Source of the DNA: a virus
Reading direction: 5' to 3' (one strand)
Virus record (IMG/VR): IMGVR_UViG_3300004463_000171
Span: 1 to 30,527 of that record
Length of the DNA stretch: 30,527 nt
The translations under genes were made by a program, and so were the position numbers. The first letter of the stretch is position 1; each line of letters opens with the position of its first letter. Under the pieces are notes generated by a model that was not told where the DNA came from, did no database searches, and saw only the letters and a program-made list of their open reading frames with translations. Positions 23,501 to 30,527 of the stretch are shown here, one piece after another.

Positions 23501-26500
23501 GGCGAGGCCTTCGGTCCCGGTGGTATTCAGGAAGGCAAGTTCATTACCGCCTATCCGAAGCCCGAGGATGCCAAGAAGTTCGTCGAGCGGATCGATGAGG
23601 CGCTGCGGGCCAAGGGTATTGGCAAGGGAACGGTCAACCCGCGCGAGCGCCGCTACGCGCCTGACTCACCGATCACCCACCGCTACACGTCGGACGTTGC
23701 AGGCCGCGACGCCGCCCAGGACGCCGCGGAGCGGATGGCGCTCAACGGTGCCTATGACCTGCCCGGCGCGGTGGACTACGTCGGGACGCGAGCTGGAAGC
23801 GGATCCCGCGCCATCCGTGGCCGGACGAAGCGACCGCAACGCCAGCAGCGCAGCGGGCTGGAAGGGTTCTGCCCCATCTGTGGCGCGGGGCCGTTTATCG
23901 CTGAGACGTTCTACGACCGCCATATGGCAACGCACGCAGCGTCCAGCGCGGCAGCCACCGCGCCCGGTGCAGCGCCGATGGCTGCCTCGACTGCCAAGGT
24001 CATACGCGATAAGCCCAAGCCACGCGAGTACGCAGGTCAGCTCCTTGCCGAGCCCAAGTCAGGCCTGGGCCCGCCGTACAAGAAGTTCAGGGACGCCTTC
24101 CCGGGTGAGCGCGCCGCTATTGCTGCAGGCCAGCTATCGCCGGGCGGCAGCATCCAGCGCGTATTCGTCGTGAACCCGCTGACGATCGCCAAGATGCCCG
24201 TGCTGATGACCAGCGAAGGCGGCGGCGGCAAGGTGCCGCGGGCGCGTTCGACGGCCAAGACAATCAAGGGCGGACTGACCGATACGTCGGCGGGCGCAGA
24301 CGTCGACACCGAGCCGCTGGGTATGTCGGCTCCCGTCAGCCGCGCAGAGGCGACGATTAGGGCCCGCGCAAGCGTGCGTCGCATGCGCAGCCAACTGGTC
24401 GACGTTCAGCAGAAGATCGCCGAAGACATCCAGTACACGCCTGCTCGTGCCATCACGACCGCCATCACGCAGGTCCTGATGAACACGCTCGGCGGACGCC
24501 AGAACATCCTTGCCCGCACAAAGGTGGCGACCAGTTTTGCCAATGAGGCGCAGAAGGCCGTCTCTGATTATCAGGGGCAACTGAAGCTCGTCGACGAGCT
24601 TGAGCAGAAGGTGAAGGAGCCCGGCACGCCTGCGCAGATGAAGCGCCGACAGCAGGCATTGGCCCATGCACAGAGTGAGCTGGGCAAGTTTCAGGAAGGC
24701 GCTGAGCGGGCGTCGACCCGGGCCAGCCTTTTCTCCTTTGGTCTTGGCGGGGCACGTCGCCAGGTCGAAATTGAGGCCAAAGACGATGCAGAAAGGCAGC
24801 GCCTGCTCAAGTACATCAAGGAAGAGGCTCCCCGCGTTGATAAGTACCGGCTGGGCAATGGTCAGAACTTTGGCCTGCGCGGGCCGGTGACGCTCGGCAC
24901 TGCCGGGCGAGCGCTGGGCATCGGCACCGTCGGTGCGTTGGGTGCGGGCGTGCTCTTCCAGGCGGGCCTGCAGGCGACCAGCGCTGCCTTCGACGCGATC
25001 ACGATGGCCCTGAGCAAGGCCTACGACTCGATCACCAACTTCTCGCTGTCGCTCAATCAGGCGCGCGACACGCTCTCCAAGCAGGTCGCGGGCCAGCCGT
25101 TCCCCGCCTCCGCACAGGCGGGTGCGCTGGCGCGCCTGGGCCTGGGCCCGGTCGACATCCAGTCGCTGCGCGGCATCTCCCAGCAGAGCACCTTGCTGGC
25201 AGGCGCTCAGGCGCTCCAGCAGATCGTGGCGCTCCGGCGTGGACAAGCCAACCTCAGTCGCCCAGGCGCGACACCCGGCCTCGAGGTTGGCTTCGGCAAC
25301 GGCCTGGTGCCGGGCATTCCATTGCTGCAGAACATCAACGAGACACCCGGCATCGGCACACAGATCCAAGGCGAGCTCGAACGGGCTGGCGGTGCCTTCG
25401 ATTGGCTCGGCAACATCATCAACAAGACAGTCACGGGTGGTGGTGTTGGGGCGGGCGTAGGCGCGACGGTAGGCGGCATCGCCGGGCTGGTAGGTGGCCC
25501 GCTCAGTGCTCTCGGAGTTGTCGGTGGCGGCGTAGCCGGGGGAGTAGGCGGCGGCGGGCTGGGCCTGCTTTCGGGCATCGGCGACGTCCTGCTCAATCCG
25601 CCCAAGCCGATCGACCTCAACAAGATGGGCCAGACAGCCGCGTTCTGGGCGCGTCTGGCCGAGCAGGGCAACCGAGCCCAGGGCATCGCCGGGCCGATGC
25701 TGGTTAAGACAGCCTCTGGCGAACAACTGGCCGTGTCGATCGAGGCCTTCAAGGCAGACGGCCTGGAGAAGCTCGGCACAACGCTGGCACAGGCTGGCTA
25801 CGCCATTACTACGCCCTCGGGCGAGGCTCCGAACGCGCAGACGGTCAAGCAACTGCTGACCTCGATCGGCATCGGACCCAACGTACCCAACGCTGCGGGC
25901 TTGTGGCAGCAGGCGCTCGGCGCGGGTGGTGGGATGGCCGGGCCGCTGTCTACCCAGATGGCCATCAATCTCGACAACGCGCGCTTCGCTCGCCAGACGG
26001 CCCTGCCGGTTGCGCGCGGCTACGAATACTTCCTCAACCGCCCGACCACACCCGGTGCGGGCACACCCGGTGGCGGCTTCCTGCCGGAGACGGTCGAGGC
26101 CCAGAAGCGCCTCGCGGAGCTGTCGCAACAGGGCCGCGACTTCATCAAGCTGCACGTCGACCCCGCGATCTACCAGGAACTCGATCAGGTCAGCCAGAAG
26201 CTGCACGACAACCGTGAGCTGACGATCAAGATCAACGCCGACTTCCAGCAGGAGCAGTTCAACTACCAGCTTGGCCTCGCCAAGCGCAACGCGGGCGACC
26301 TGCTCGGTCTTGCCAATCGTCAGGCGGCGACTGTCCACGGTGAGCTGGTCGACGTGACGCAGCTTGGCAAGCTGCAGCGCGAGCAGTTGCTAAACAGCCG
26401 CGCCATGCAGGAACTGGAGCTGCAGCACTCACAGCGCCAGATCAACTTCAACAAGGCCATCGCCGAGATCTCGGTGGCCGGTGAGACGCCTGCCGAGATG

Positions 26501-27271
26501 GCCGCTCGGCTGCGCGACTCGCGCCTGGAGTCGCAGTACGCCCAGGATCAGCTCGACCTGCAAAAGAAGGGCTACCAGCTCGGCGTCAAGATCGAGGACA
26601 TCTCGATCAGTCGCCAGGCGCAGGACGCGCTCGACCAGCTCGGCCTGTTCAAGAAGGGCTACGAGATCCAGGTCCAAACCCAGCAGCTCGAGGAGGCCAA
26701 CACCTTCCTCTCGGAGCAGCAGAACTGGCTGACCCAGATCGCGCAGACGTACACCGATCCCATCCTGGCCAACCAGAAGCTGGTGCAGGACACTGCTCAC
26801 TCCATCGCGATGGAGACGGGTGACTGGGACGGTGCGATGGCGAACATCCCTGGCTACTACACGCAGGCCAACACCGAAGCCCTGAAGCTGCTCGGCACAC
26901 TCCAGCAGATCCCGCCGCCCACCGGCACGTACCAGCCGCTGCCGCCCGGCATTCAGGGTCCGCTGGCTCCCAACAACCTGCTGCAGCCGCCTCGCGAGGA
27001 TTGGGGTCCTACGCATGCGTCCGGCCTAGTCGGCATGACCAAGGGCACGACCAATCTCGGCTACGCAGGCGAGGCCGGTGGTGAGCTGGTCGCTGTGCTG
27101 CGCAACCCGCGTCCGTTGGACCTGGGCGGCTGGGCGGGCGGCGGCGGTGGCGGTGGCACCACCATCAACTTCATCAACACGCAGGTCCGCGACGACTCCG
27201 ACATCGATACGATCGCTCGCCGCGTCGAGCGGATCATGGATGATCGCGCACGGATGGTTGTCGGTGGATGA
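20540..27271 (+). CDS. Tail tape measure protein
   Basis: This is a 2243-aa protein after the chaperone pair. The N-terminus is helical. Residues about 155-260 form a Pro/Ala/Gln-rich linker. A long middle region contains four short Gly-Gly-Gly motifs (around residues 720, 795, 890 and 925) and a C-P-I-C...H-M-A-T-H zinc-finger-like motif (Cys1111 to His1132). Hydrophobic glycine-rich segments around 1450-1480 and 1630-1680 could cross a membrane during DNA entry. The C-terminal part is helical, then ends with LGYAGEAGGELVAVLRNPRP, typical of tape measures. At about 0.15 nm per residue the tail would be at most about 330 nm. Confidence 0.88.
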   Translation: MASKNVIASIAVGLGLDTESLKAQASAAQAEVGNILKNGLTVKVHVAPYQGEAKKVADTIARQVREQVNREVKLSPKFTVTRASINNLRNNIQEELAKETKTQAGGVAIPISRAAINKPALRESIQAQVDQMGAVYVTFKARYVDEGGHFGGPGTAAPPDSTPPPRPPRPRTPRPTAAPAAEEPIVTPPPQAVRRTRKPSAAATAAAAAQAQAEAQAQAQAADQPISKPPPKPRRKPAASQTAATAEAASGTTTPKPGIVHEATRPGSQPGKARISGTDLLADMLKRMQEGEDPGWNWSTDAPGALRHTSTGPSKRYAGTTPRTMNPQMRLTFENPRFDPTKKDWTGINRPGVLDLQRLQLERARKAGLTDEYGYKQGRALIEAGDLALTNPIAAVGQIASLLAVHAQGDPSKAVEAADNYVDMLQAYADSVTDPDMLLVARRHGNAAEAAFRTMNPDQYKRINTVEKATGRHDAMEMGLEPEMLFTGMIRSIGQEASLRHGADVVVKKGAGKGPGATGRRAGRISSAGTTVKSLLDRQKKAADKAAQAEPVKITGLELGQAGPPTPGTHLVGKEFEELMGKGVEEKEKPERRLSPTDLMTSEERRRREDVRAREKQREQDQREGIVVGRGARVGGDIRVPTTPRERFLRRVGAIASSRVAAADPKELKRLSGPLAGMEPSWLSATDEQRQALMEIFGSKTLEHLPLKTLLGMLGKRAGGGPIKFSGGMTPYGAVSSYYLNRIKNVLPYDQEAFFNKKHSVVNRSQAIKLLERAYLAEEGEEHYPDIMRAHGKAGGGLIERILSQSLKGTLLPGGAIRSGMEAESQHLNLLIEAARSGKGAYLVNELGEEWFRGKSGKTMSLGREERIFFPDEDGEVIAHHKLPHRFAGGPVKAGYDPREERVALDKAPAWMNLLKAAYQSPAFNTGGGLSAFFQMNRGPLPTGPTSKVHVAALESEAQQILDIVDDVAKDMRVTFKWVKSPIELRKGEAFGPGGIQEGKFITAYPKPEDAKKFVERIDEALRAKGIGKGTVNPRERRYAPDSPITHRYTSDVAGRDAAQDAAERMALNGAYDLPGAVDYVGTRAGSGSRAIRGRTKRPQRQQRSGLEGFCPICGAGPFIAETFYDRHMATHAASSAAATAPGAAPMAASTAKVIRDKPKPREYAGQLLAEPKSGLGPPYKKFRDAFPGERAAIAAGQLSPGGSIQRVFVVNPLTIAKMPVLMTSEGGGGKVPRARSTAKTIKGGLTDTSAGADVDTEPLGMSAPVSRAEATIRARASVRRMRSQLVDVQQKIAEDIQYTPARAITTAITQVLMNTLGGRQNILARTKVATSFANEAQKAVSDYQGQLKLVDELEQKVKEPGTPAQMKRRQQALAHAQSELGKFQEGAERASTRASLFSFGLGGARRQVEIEAKDDAERQRLLKYIKEEAPRVDKYRLGNGQNFGLRGPVTLGTAGRALGIGTVGALGAGVLFQAGLQATSAAFDAITMALSKAYDSITNFSLSLNQARDTLSKQVAGQPFPASAQAGALARLGLGPVDIQSLRGISQQSTLLAGAQALQQIVALRRGQANLSRPGATPGLEVGFGNGLVPGIPLLQNINETPGIGTQIQGELERAGGAFDWLGNIINKTVTGGGVGAGVGATVGGIAGLVGGPLSALGVVGGGVAGGVGGGGLGLLSGIGDVLLNPPKPIDLNKMGQTAAFWARLAEQGNRAQGIAGPMLVKTASGEQLAVSIEAFKADGLEKLGTTLAQAGYAITTPSGEAPNAQTVKQLLTSIGIGPNVPNAAGLWQQALGAGGGMAGPLSTQMAINLDNARFARQTALPVARGYEYFLNRPTTPGAGTPGGGFLPETVEAQKRLAELSQQGRDFIKLHVDPAIYQELDQVSQKLHDNRELTIKINADFQQEQFNYQLGLAKRNAGDLLGLANRQAATVHGELVDVTQLGKLQREQLLNSRAMQELELQHSQRQINFNKAIAEISVAGETPAEMAARLRDSRLESQYAQDQLDLQKKGYQLGVKIEDISISRQAQDALDQLGLFKKGYEIQVQTQQLEEANTFLSEQQNWLTQIAQTYTDPILANQKLVQDTAHSIAMETGDWDGAMANIPGYYTQANTEALKLLGTLQQIPPPTGTYQPLPPGIQGPLAPNNLLQPPREDWGPTHASGLVGMTKGTTNLGYAGEAGGELVAVLRNPRPLDLGGWAGGGGGGGTTINFINTQVRDDSDIDTIARRVERIMDDRARMVVGG
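23870..23935 (+). other. C2H2 zinc-finger-like motif inside the tape measure protein
   Basis: Residues 1111-1132 of the tape measure protein show Cys-x2-Cys-x13-His-x3-His. The spacing is close to a classical C2H2 finger (x12 between the second Cys and first His). It is flanked by an Arg/Gln-rich basic stretch on the N-terminal side and an Ala-rich linker on the other. Confidence 0.6.
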
Positions 27272-30200
27272 CCGCCATCCGCTTCCTGTACAACGTCACG
27301 GACGACCTGACCGCTGACGTAGAGGCCAAGGGCGGTCGCTTCGTCCAGACCTGTGGCAATGTGCCCGGCTCAATGGACATCAGGATCCGCGACACCGGCC
27401 ATGCCTACGCACCGGGCTACTTCAAGGCGGGCCGCGAGTTCCAGCTCGAGATCGACGGCCAGATCGCGTGGGACGGCTGGGTGTTCAACGTCCAGCGCGA
27501 GTATGCCTTCGATGTCGACGACACGACCAACCCGCAGGCGACGCCACGCTACTGGCACCTGACCGGCTTCGACCGCAACCTGCTGTGGTCGAAGCGCATC
27601 TACTTCGACACCGCCGACCCGGCCAACACGACCATCGGTGAGTATCCAGCCGGGACCAGCGACCAGACCGTCGTGCTCGACGTACTGGCCAACTACTCGA
27701 CGATGGGCGACGACGGCCTCGACATCGTCACCGGCATCGAGGAGGTCGGCCCGATCGACCCATACGAGGACGTCAAGGTCGGCAACATGGGCGAGCAGGT
27801 CGGCGAGGTGATGCAGCGCATCTGCCTGTTCAACGGCGGCGTCTTCGGCATCACGCCCGACCGCCTCGTGATCTACGTCGACGACGTGACCGAGACTGCG
27901 CCGTTCCGGCTGACCGACATGCCGACCGACCCAGGCTACGTGGGCTATCGGGAGATGCAGATCAAGCCCGATGGCTCGCAACTGGCCAACGACGCGCTGG
28001 TGTGGGGTGTCGGCCTGGGCTGGGACCAGCCTGTCTTTGCCCGCTCAGAGGACGATGACTCCATCGCCGAGCACGGGCGGTTCCAGTGGGCCGACGTGTT
28101 CTCGGGCATGTTCGTCGAGCAGTCCGTCCAGCGCCGCGCAGACACCTACATCAACGGCTCACCTGCGCATCGTCGCGGCCACAAGGACGACGTGGTGCGC
28201 ATCGAGTGCGTGATCAAGGAACCCGGCCTGCAGGCGGGCATGGGCGTGCAGTTCATCAGCAACGTCTATGACAACGCTTACGACGACGTCTACCCGCTGC
28301 GCTCGGTCGAGATGACCTTCCCGACCACCACTGATGTGCTGTACCGGCTGATGCTCAGCCACGATCTCGACGCGGCATGGGCCTACACCGACCCGTTCCC
28401 GCCCGACGCAATGATCGAGATCCCCAACCCGCCGCCGACCTACCAGCCGCCCGGCTACTCGGCTGACGAGATCGAACTCGAGTTCAGCTACAGCGTTGCA
28501 GGCGAATGCTTTTCGTCGGGCGACTACTTCAGCTACTCGCCGCCTGCGTCAACAGATGTCGGCATCGTCAAGAACCTCTACTACTACGACGACCCCGGGC
28601 CCGCTCACGTCGTGCATCACCTGTTCACGTGGGCCGTCGCCCAGTACCGCGTCACGCGCAGTGGCTTTCCGGGCTGGTTCCCAACGGGCGGTGCGAGTTC
28701 CGACTTCGTCGGCATCCTGCCCTCTACGCTCAAGTGGTCCCTCTTCGTCACTCTCACGACCGACAACAACTACAGGGGTTTCCAGGAAAGCGAGTCGTGG
28801 TTCCAGATCCCCGCAGGCCTCGAGTCGTACTCGCTCATGCGCGTCAGGGCGCAGCTCAACGACCCGCTCGATACGGGGCGAACCCTGACCTTCCGCTGGT
28901 CGGCCACGCGCCCGGGCCCACAGGGTGCATACGTGGGCGTGATCGACAACGTGTACTGGCCGGGCAACTTCGGGCAGTACCTACCGGTCTACGTGAACCT
29001 GACTCCCAAGCTGACGGGTGTAGGAGCGGTGCTGACCGATACGATCGTAGAGATCCCGCCGCTGTCCGAGGGCTGGCTGGGGGTCTTCGTGGGCAGCCGC
29101 GTGCCGCAGCGCGTCGAACCCAACGCCGAGGTCCATCACCTTGTCGACACGCCGAGCGACATTGCGCCCAGTAGCGCAGAAACCAACGCGTGGCGCGCCG
29201 AGCGCGGCGTCGTTGGTGTCGGCGCGATCCAGATCTCATTCATCAGGCCTGACTACGATCCGGGGCCGGTGGCGGTAGTGTGGGACCCGATCGGCGGCGT
29301 GTACTACACGGTCTGCCCGTACGTGGCGGGCTCGCTGCGCGTCTTCGTCGGTGGCATCGAACTCGGCGGCGGCGCGGTGCAGGGCTTCGGGGCACTCGCC
29401 GCGGGGGCGGCGGGCGTCATCAACGTGGCCAAGGCCCAGTTGGGCAAGGGCTACGTGCTCGGCACGGAAGGCCCGAACACGTTCGACTGCTCCGGCCTGG
29501 TCTACTACTGCTTCGCCCAGACCGGCCAGCTCGCGCTGGTCGGCGGCTCACGGCGACTGGCGAAGGGCTACCGCAACTGGTTCCAGGCGCAGAGTCGCTA
29601 CACCACCAGCCGCGCGGTCGGCATGGTGCCGGGCAACCTCGTCATCTACGGTGACGGCGATCACATCGCCATCTACATCGGTGACGGCAGGTGCATCAGC
29701 GCGCTGAACCCGACGCAGGGCGTGATGATCCATGGCCTCGACTCGCTGACGCACACGGTCGACGGCTTCTGTGTACCGGAGTGGGGCGGCACACCGACCG
29801 ATGTTGCCGACTACGGCACGGGGGCTGAGGATCCGCCCACGGCCAGCGAGCTGTCGTCGGGCGTCGACTTCGTCGAGGTCGACCCTGATGCGGGCACTTT
29901 CCGTTTGATCAATGACTCGGCTGGCGACCTGACTGAGCCCATCAGCGTGTCCTACACGCCGCAGGGCAACTGCAACAGCGACTCCAACAACGGCGGTGCG
30001 TTGTTGTCGGAGTTCTCGCCGATCTATCGACCGGCTGGCCAGCGCCAGTTGGGCTGGGGCACGGCCTACGATGGAGTCAACTGCGGTATGACCTCAGCCG
30101 CTATGGCGCTCGATCGGCACACGATGGGTGCCCACAGTGCCACCGTTGGATCACCAGTCGATAACCCACCGAACATGCGCGCCTATTCCGGCGTCACGCA

Positions 30201-30527
30201 GGTGCGCGGCACGAACATCGGCGAGGCTGCCAGCGCCTGGTACAACGGCTGGCGGCAGACCCTGACCTACCCGGGCTACACCAGCTTCGAGTACTTCGTG
30301 GCGCAGATCAACAGCGGGCGCGGCGCGATGGTCAGCGGCATCTACGGCACGCTGCCCTCGAACCTCAAGAAGCAAGCCAGCTTCGATGGGCCGCACTCCC
30401 TCTACATCAACGAGCAGTTGTCGGATGGCTCCTTCTGGGGCTTCGACCCGCTGTACCGTGAGCCACTGGTCTACCCGTACGCCACGCTCAAGACCTACAT
30501 GGAGTCATTCACCGGCAGCGGCCACGT
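27268..30527 (+). CDS. Giant tail-tip protein with NlpC/P60 and C39-like domains (partial)
   Basis: The frame starts at ATG 27268 (ATGA overlap with the tape measure) and stays open for 1086 codons to the window end. Residues 1-about 370 resemble Gp37-like minor tail proteins of actinophages (IRIRDTGHAYAP, then RLTDMPTDPGYVGYREMQIK). The middle is beta-rich. About residues 718-830 form an NlpC/P60 domain (FDCSGLVYYCF with Cys741, DHIAIYIGDG with His799). About 925-1065 form a C39/papain-like domain (NCGMTSAAMALD with Cys939, GPHSLYI with His1043, FDPLY with Asp1060). Such domains usually cut peptidoglycan peptides at infection. The third NlpC/P60 polar residue appears to be Ser811 rather than His/Asn. 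Confidence 0.82.
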   Translation, partial: MTAIRFLYNVTDDLTADVEAKGGRFVQTCGNVPGSMDIRIRDTGHAYAPGYFKAGREFQLEIDGQIAWDGWVFNVQREYAFDVDDTTNPQATPRYWHLTGFDRNLLWSKRIYFDTADPANTTIGEYPAGTSDQTVVLDVLANYSTMGDDGLDIVTGIEEVGPIDPYEDVKVGNMGEQVGEVMQRICLFNGGVFGITPDRLVIYVDDVTETAPFRLTDMPTDPGYVGYREMQIKPDGSQLANDALVWGVGLGWDQPVFARSEDDDSIAEHGRFQWADVFSGMFVEQSVQRRADTYINGSPAHRRGHKDDVVRIECVIKEPGLQAGMGVQFISNVYDNAYDDVYPLRSVEMTFPTTTDVLYRLMLSHDLDAAWAYTDPFPPDAMIEIPNPPPTYQPPGYSADEIELEFSYSVAGECFSSGDYFSYSPPASTDVGIVKNLYYYDDPGPAHVVHHLFTWAVAQYRVTRSGFPGWFPTGGASSDFVGILPSTLKWSLFVTLTTDNNYRGFQESESWFQIPAGLESYSLMRVRAQLNDPLDTGRTLTFRWSATRPGPQGAYVGVIDNVYWPGNFGQYLPVYVNLTPKLTGVGAVLTDTIVEIPPLSEGWLGVFVGSRVPQRVEPNAEVHHLVDTPSDIAPSSAETNAWRAERGVVGVGAIQISFIRPDYDPGPVAVVWDPIGGVYYTVCPYVAGSLRVFVGGIELGGGAVQGFGALAAGAAGVINVAKAQLGKGYVLGTEGPNTFDCSGLVYYCFAQTGQLALVGGSRRLAKGYRNWFQAQSRYTTSRAVGMVPGNLVIYGDGDHIAIYIGDGRCISALNPTQGVMIHGLDSLTHTVDGFCVPEWGGTPTDVADYGTGAEDPPTASELSSGVDFVEVDPDAGTFRLINDSAGDLTEPISVSYTPQGNCNSDSNNGGALLSEFSPIYRPAGQRQLGWGTAYDGVNCGMTSAAMALDRHTMGAHSATVGSPVDNPPNMRAYSGVTQVRGTNIGEAASAWYNGWRQTLTYPGYTSFEYFVAQINSGRGAMVSGIYGTLPSNLKKQASFDGPHSLYINEQLSDGSFWGFDPLYREPLVYPYATLKTYMESFTGSGH

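Noticed and set aside
24740-25600. Separate membrane protein or holin within the tape measure region
   Set aside because: The hydrophobic Gly-rich segments are in frame within the long tape measure ORF, which commonly has such segments.
24134-26338. A 734-aa open frame on the minus strand
   Set aside because: It lies wholly inside the tape measure gene, has a low-complexity Arg/Leu/Ala-rich product and no ribosome binding site. It is a by-product of GC-rich codon use on the + strand.

Overview
This window is one continuous stretch of a tailed double-stranded DNA bacteriophage, most likely a siphovirus with an HK97-type head and a long non-contractile tail. Every gene I can support is on the + strand. 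Genes are packed with ATGA/GTGA/TTGA overlaps, GTG and TTG starts are common, and the DNA is GC-rich. The host is probably a high-GC Gram-positive (actinobacterial) cell. That rests on base composition, start-codon use and peptidoglycan-hydrolase-like domains in the tail, so it is an inference. No integrase, repressor, tRNA or replication gene is visible, so phage versus prophage cannot be decided.

Layout. (1) 1-1781: end of the terminase large subunit, a 71-aa protein and the portal. (2) 1791-14192: about 12.4 kb of cargo between portal and prohead protease. It holds four putative glycosyltransferases (2651, 4648, 6726 and the GT4-type at 12960), two class I methyltransferase-like proteins (3433, 4058), an NAD-dependent sugar epimerase/dehydratase (5346), small beta-rich or unknown proteins and two single-membrane-span peptides. 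It also holds a 1475-aa fibre-like protein (8179-12606) with 47 full copies, plus one partial copy, of a 14-residue repeat. (3) 14185-16594: prohead protease with a scaffold-like tail, then the major capsid protein. (4) 16713-19654: head-tail connector, head closure, HK97-gp10-like protein, tail terminator and major tail protein. (5) 19713-20540: an unknown tail-region protein with two strong hairpins, then the tail assembly chaperone with a probable -1 frameshift extension. (6) 20540-27271: a 2243-aa tape measure protein with a C2H2 zinc-finger-like motif. (7) 27268 to the window end: a giant tail-tip protein, cut by the window, with an NlpC/P60 domain and a C39-like cysteine peptidase domain.

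How it fits together. The structural order (terminase, portal, protease, capsid, connectors, tail tube, chaperones, tape measure, tip) is the standard long-tailed phage order. The unusual part is the sugar-modification cassette inserted between portal and protease, wrapped around a very repetitive, Ser/Thr-rich, cationic fibre gene. I infer that the cassette builds and O-methylates a glycan on the virion, with the repeat fibre or the Thr/Ser-rich 162-aa protein as candidate acceptors. Nothing in the sequence proves the acceptor. The only gene-free stretches longer than 100 bases are 8050-8178 (hairpins with a terminator-like element) and 16595-16712 (a 12-bp-stem hairpin). No stretch over 300 bases lacks a gene.
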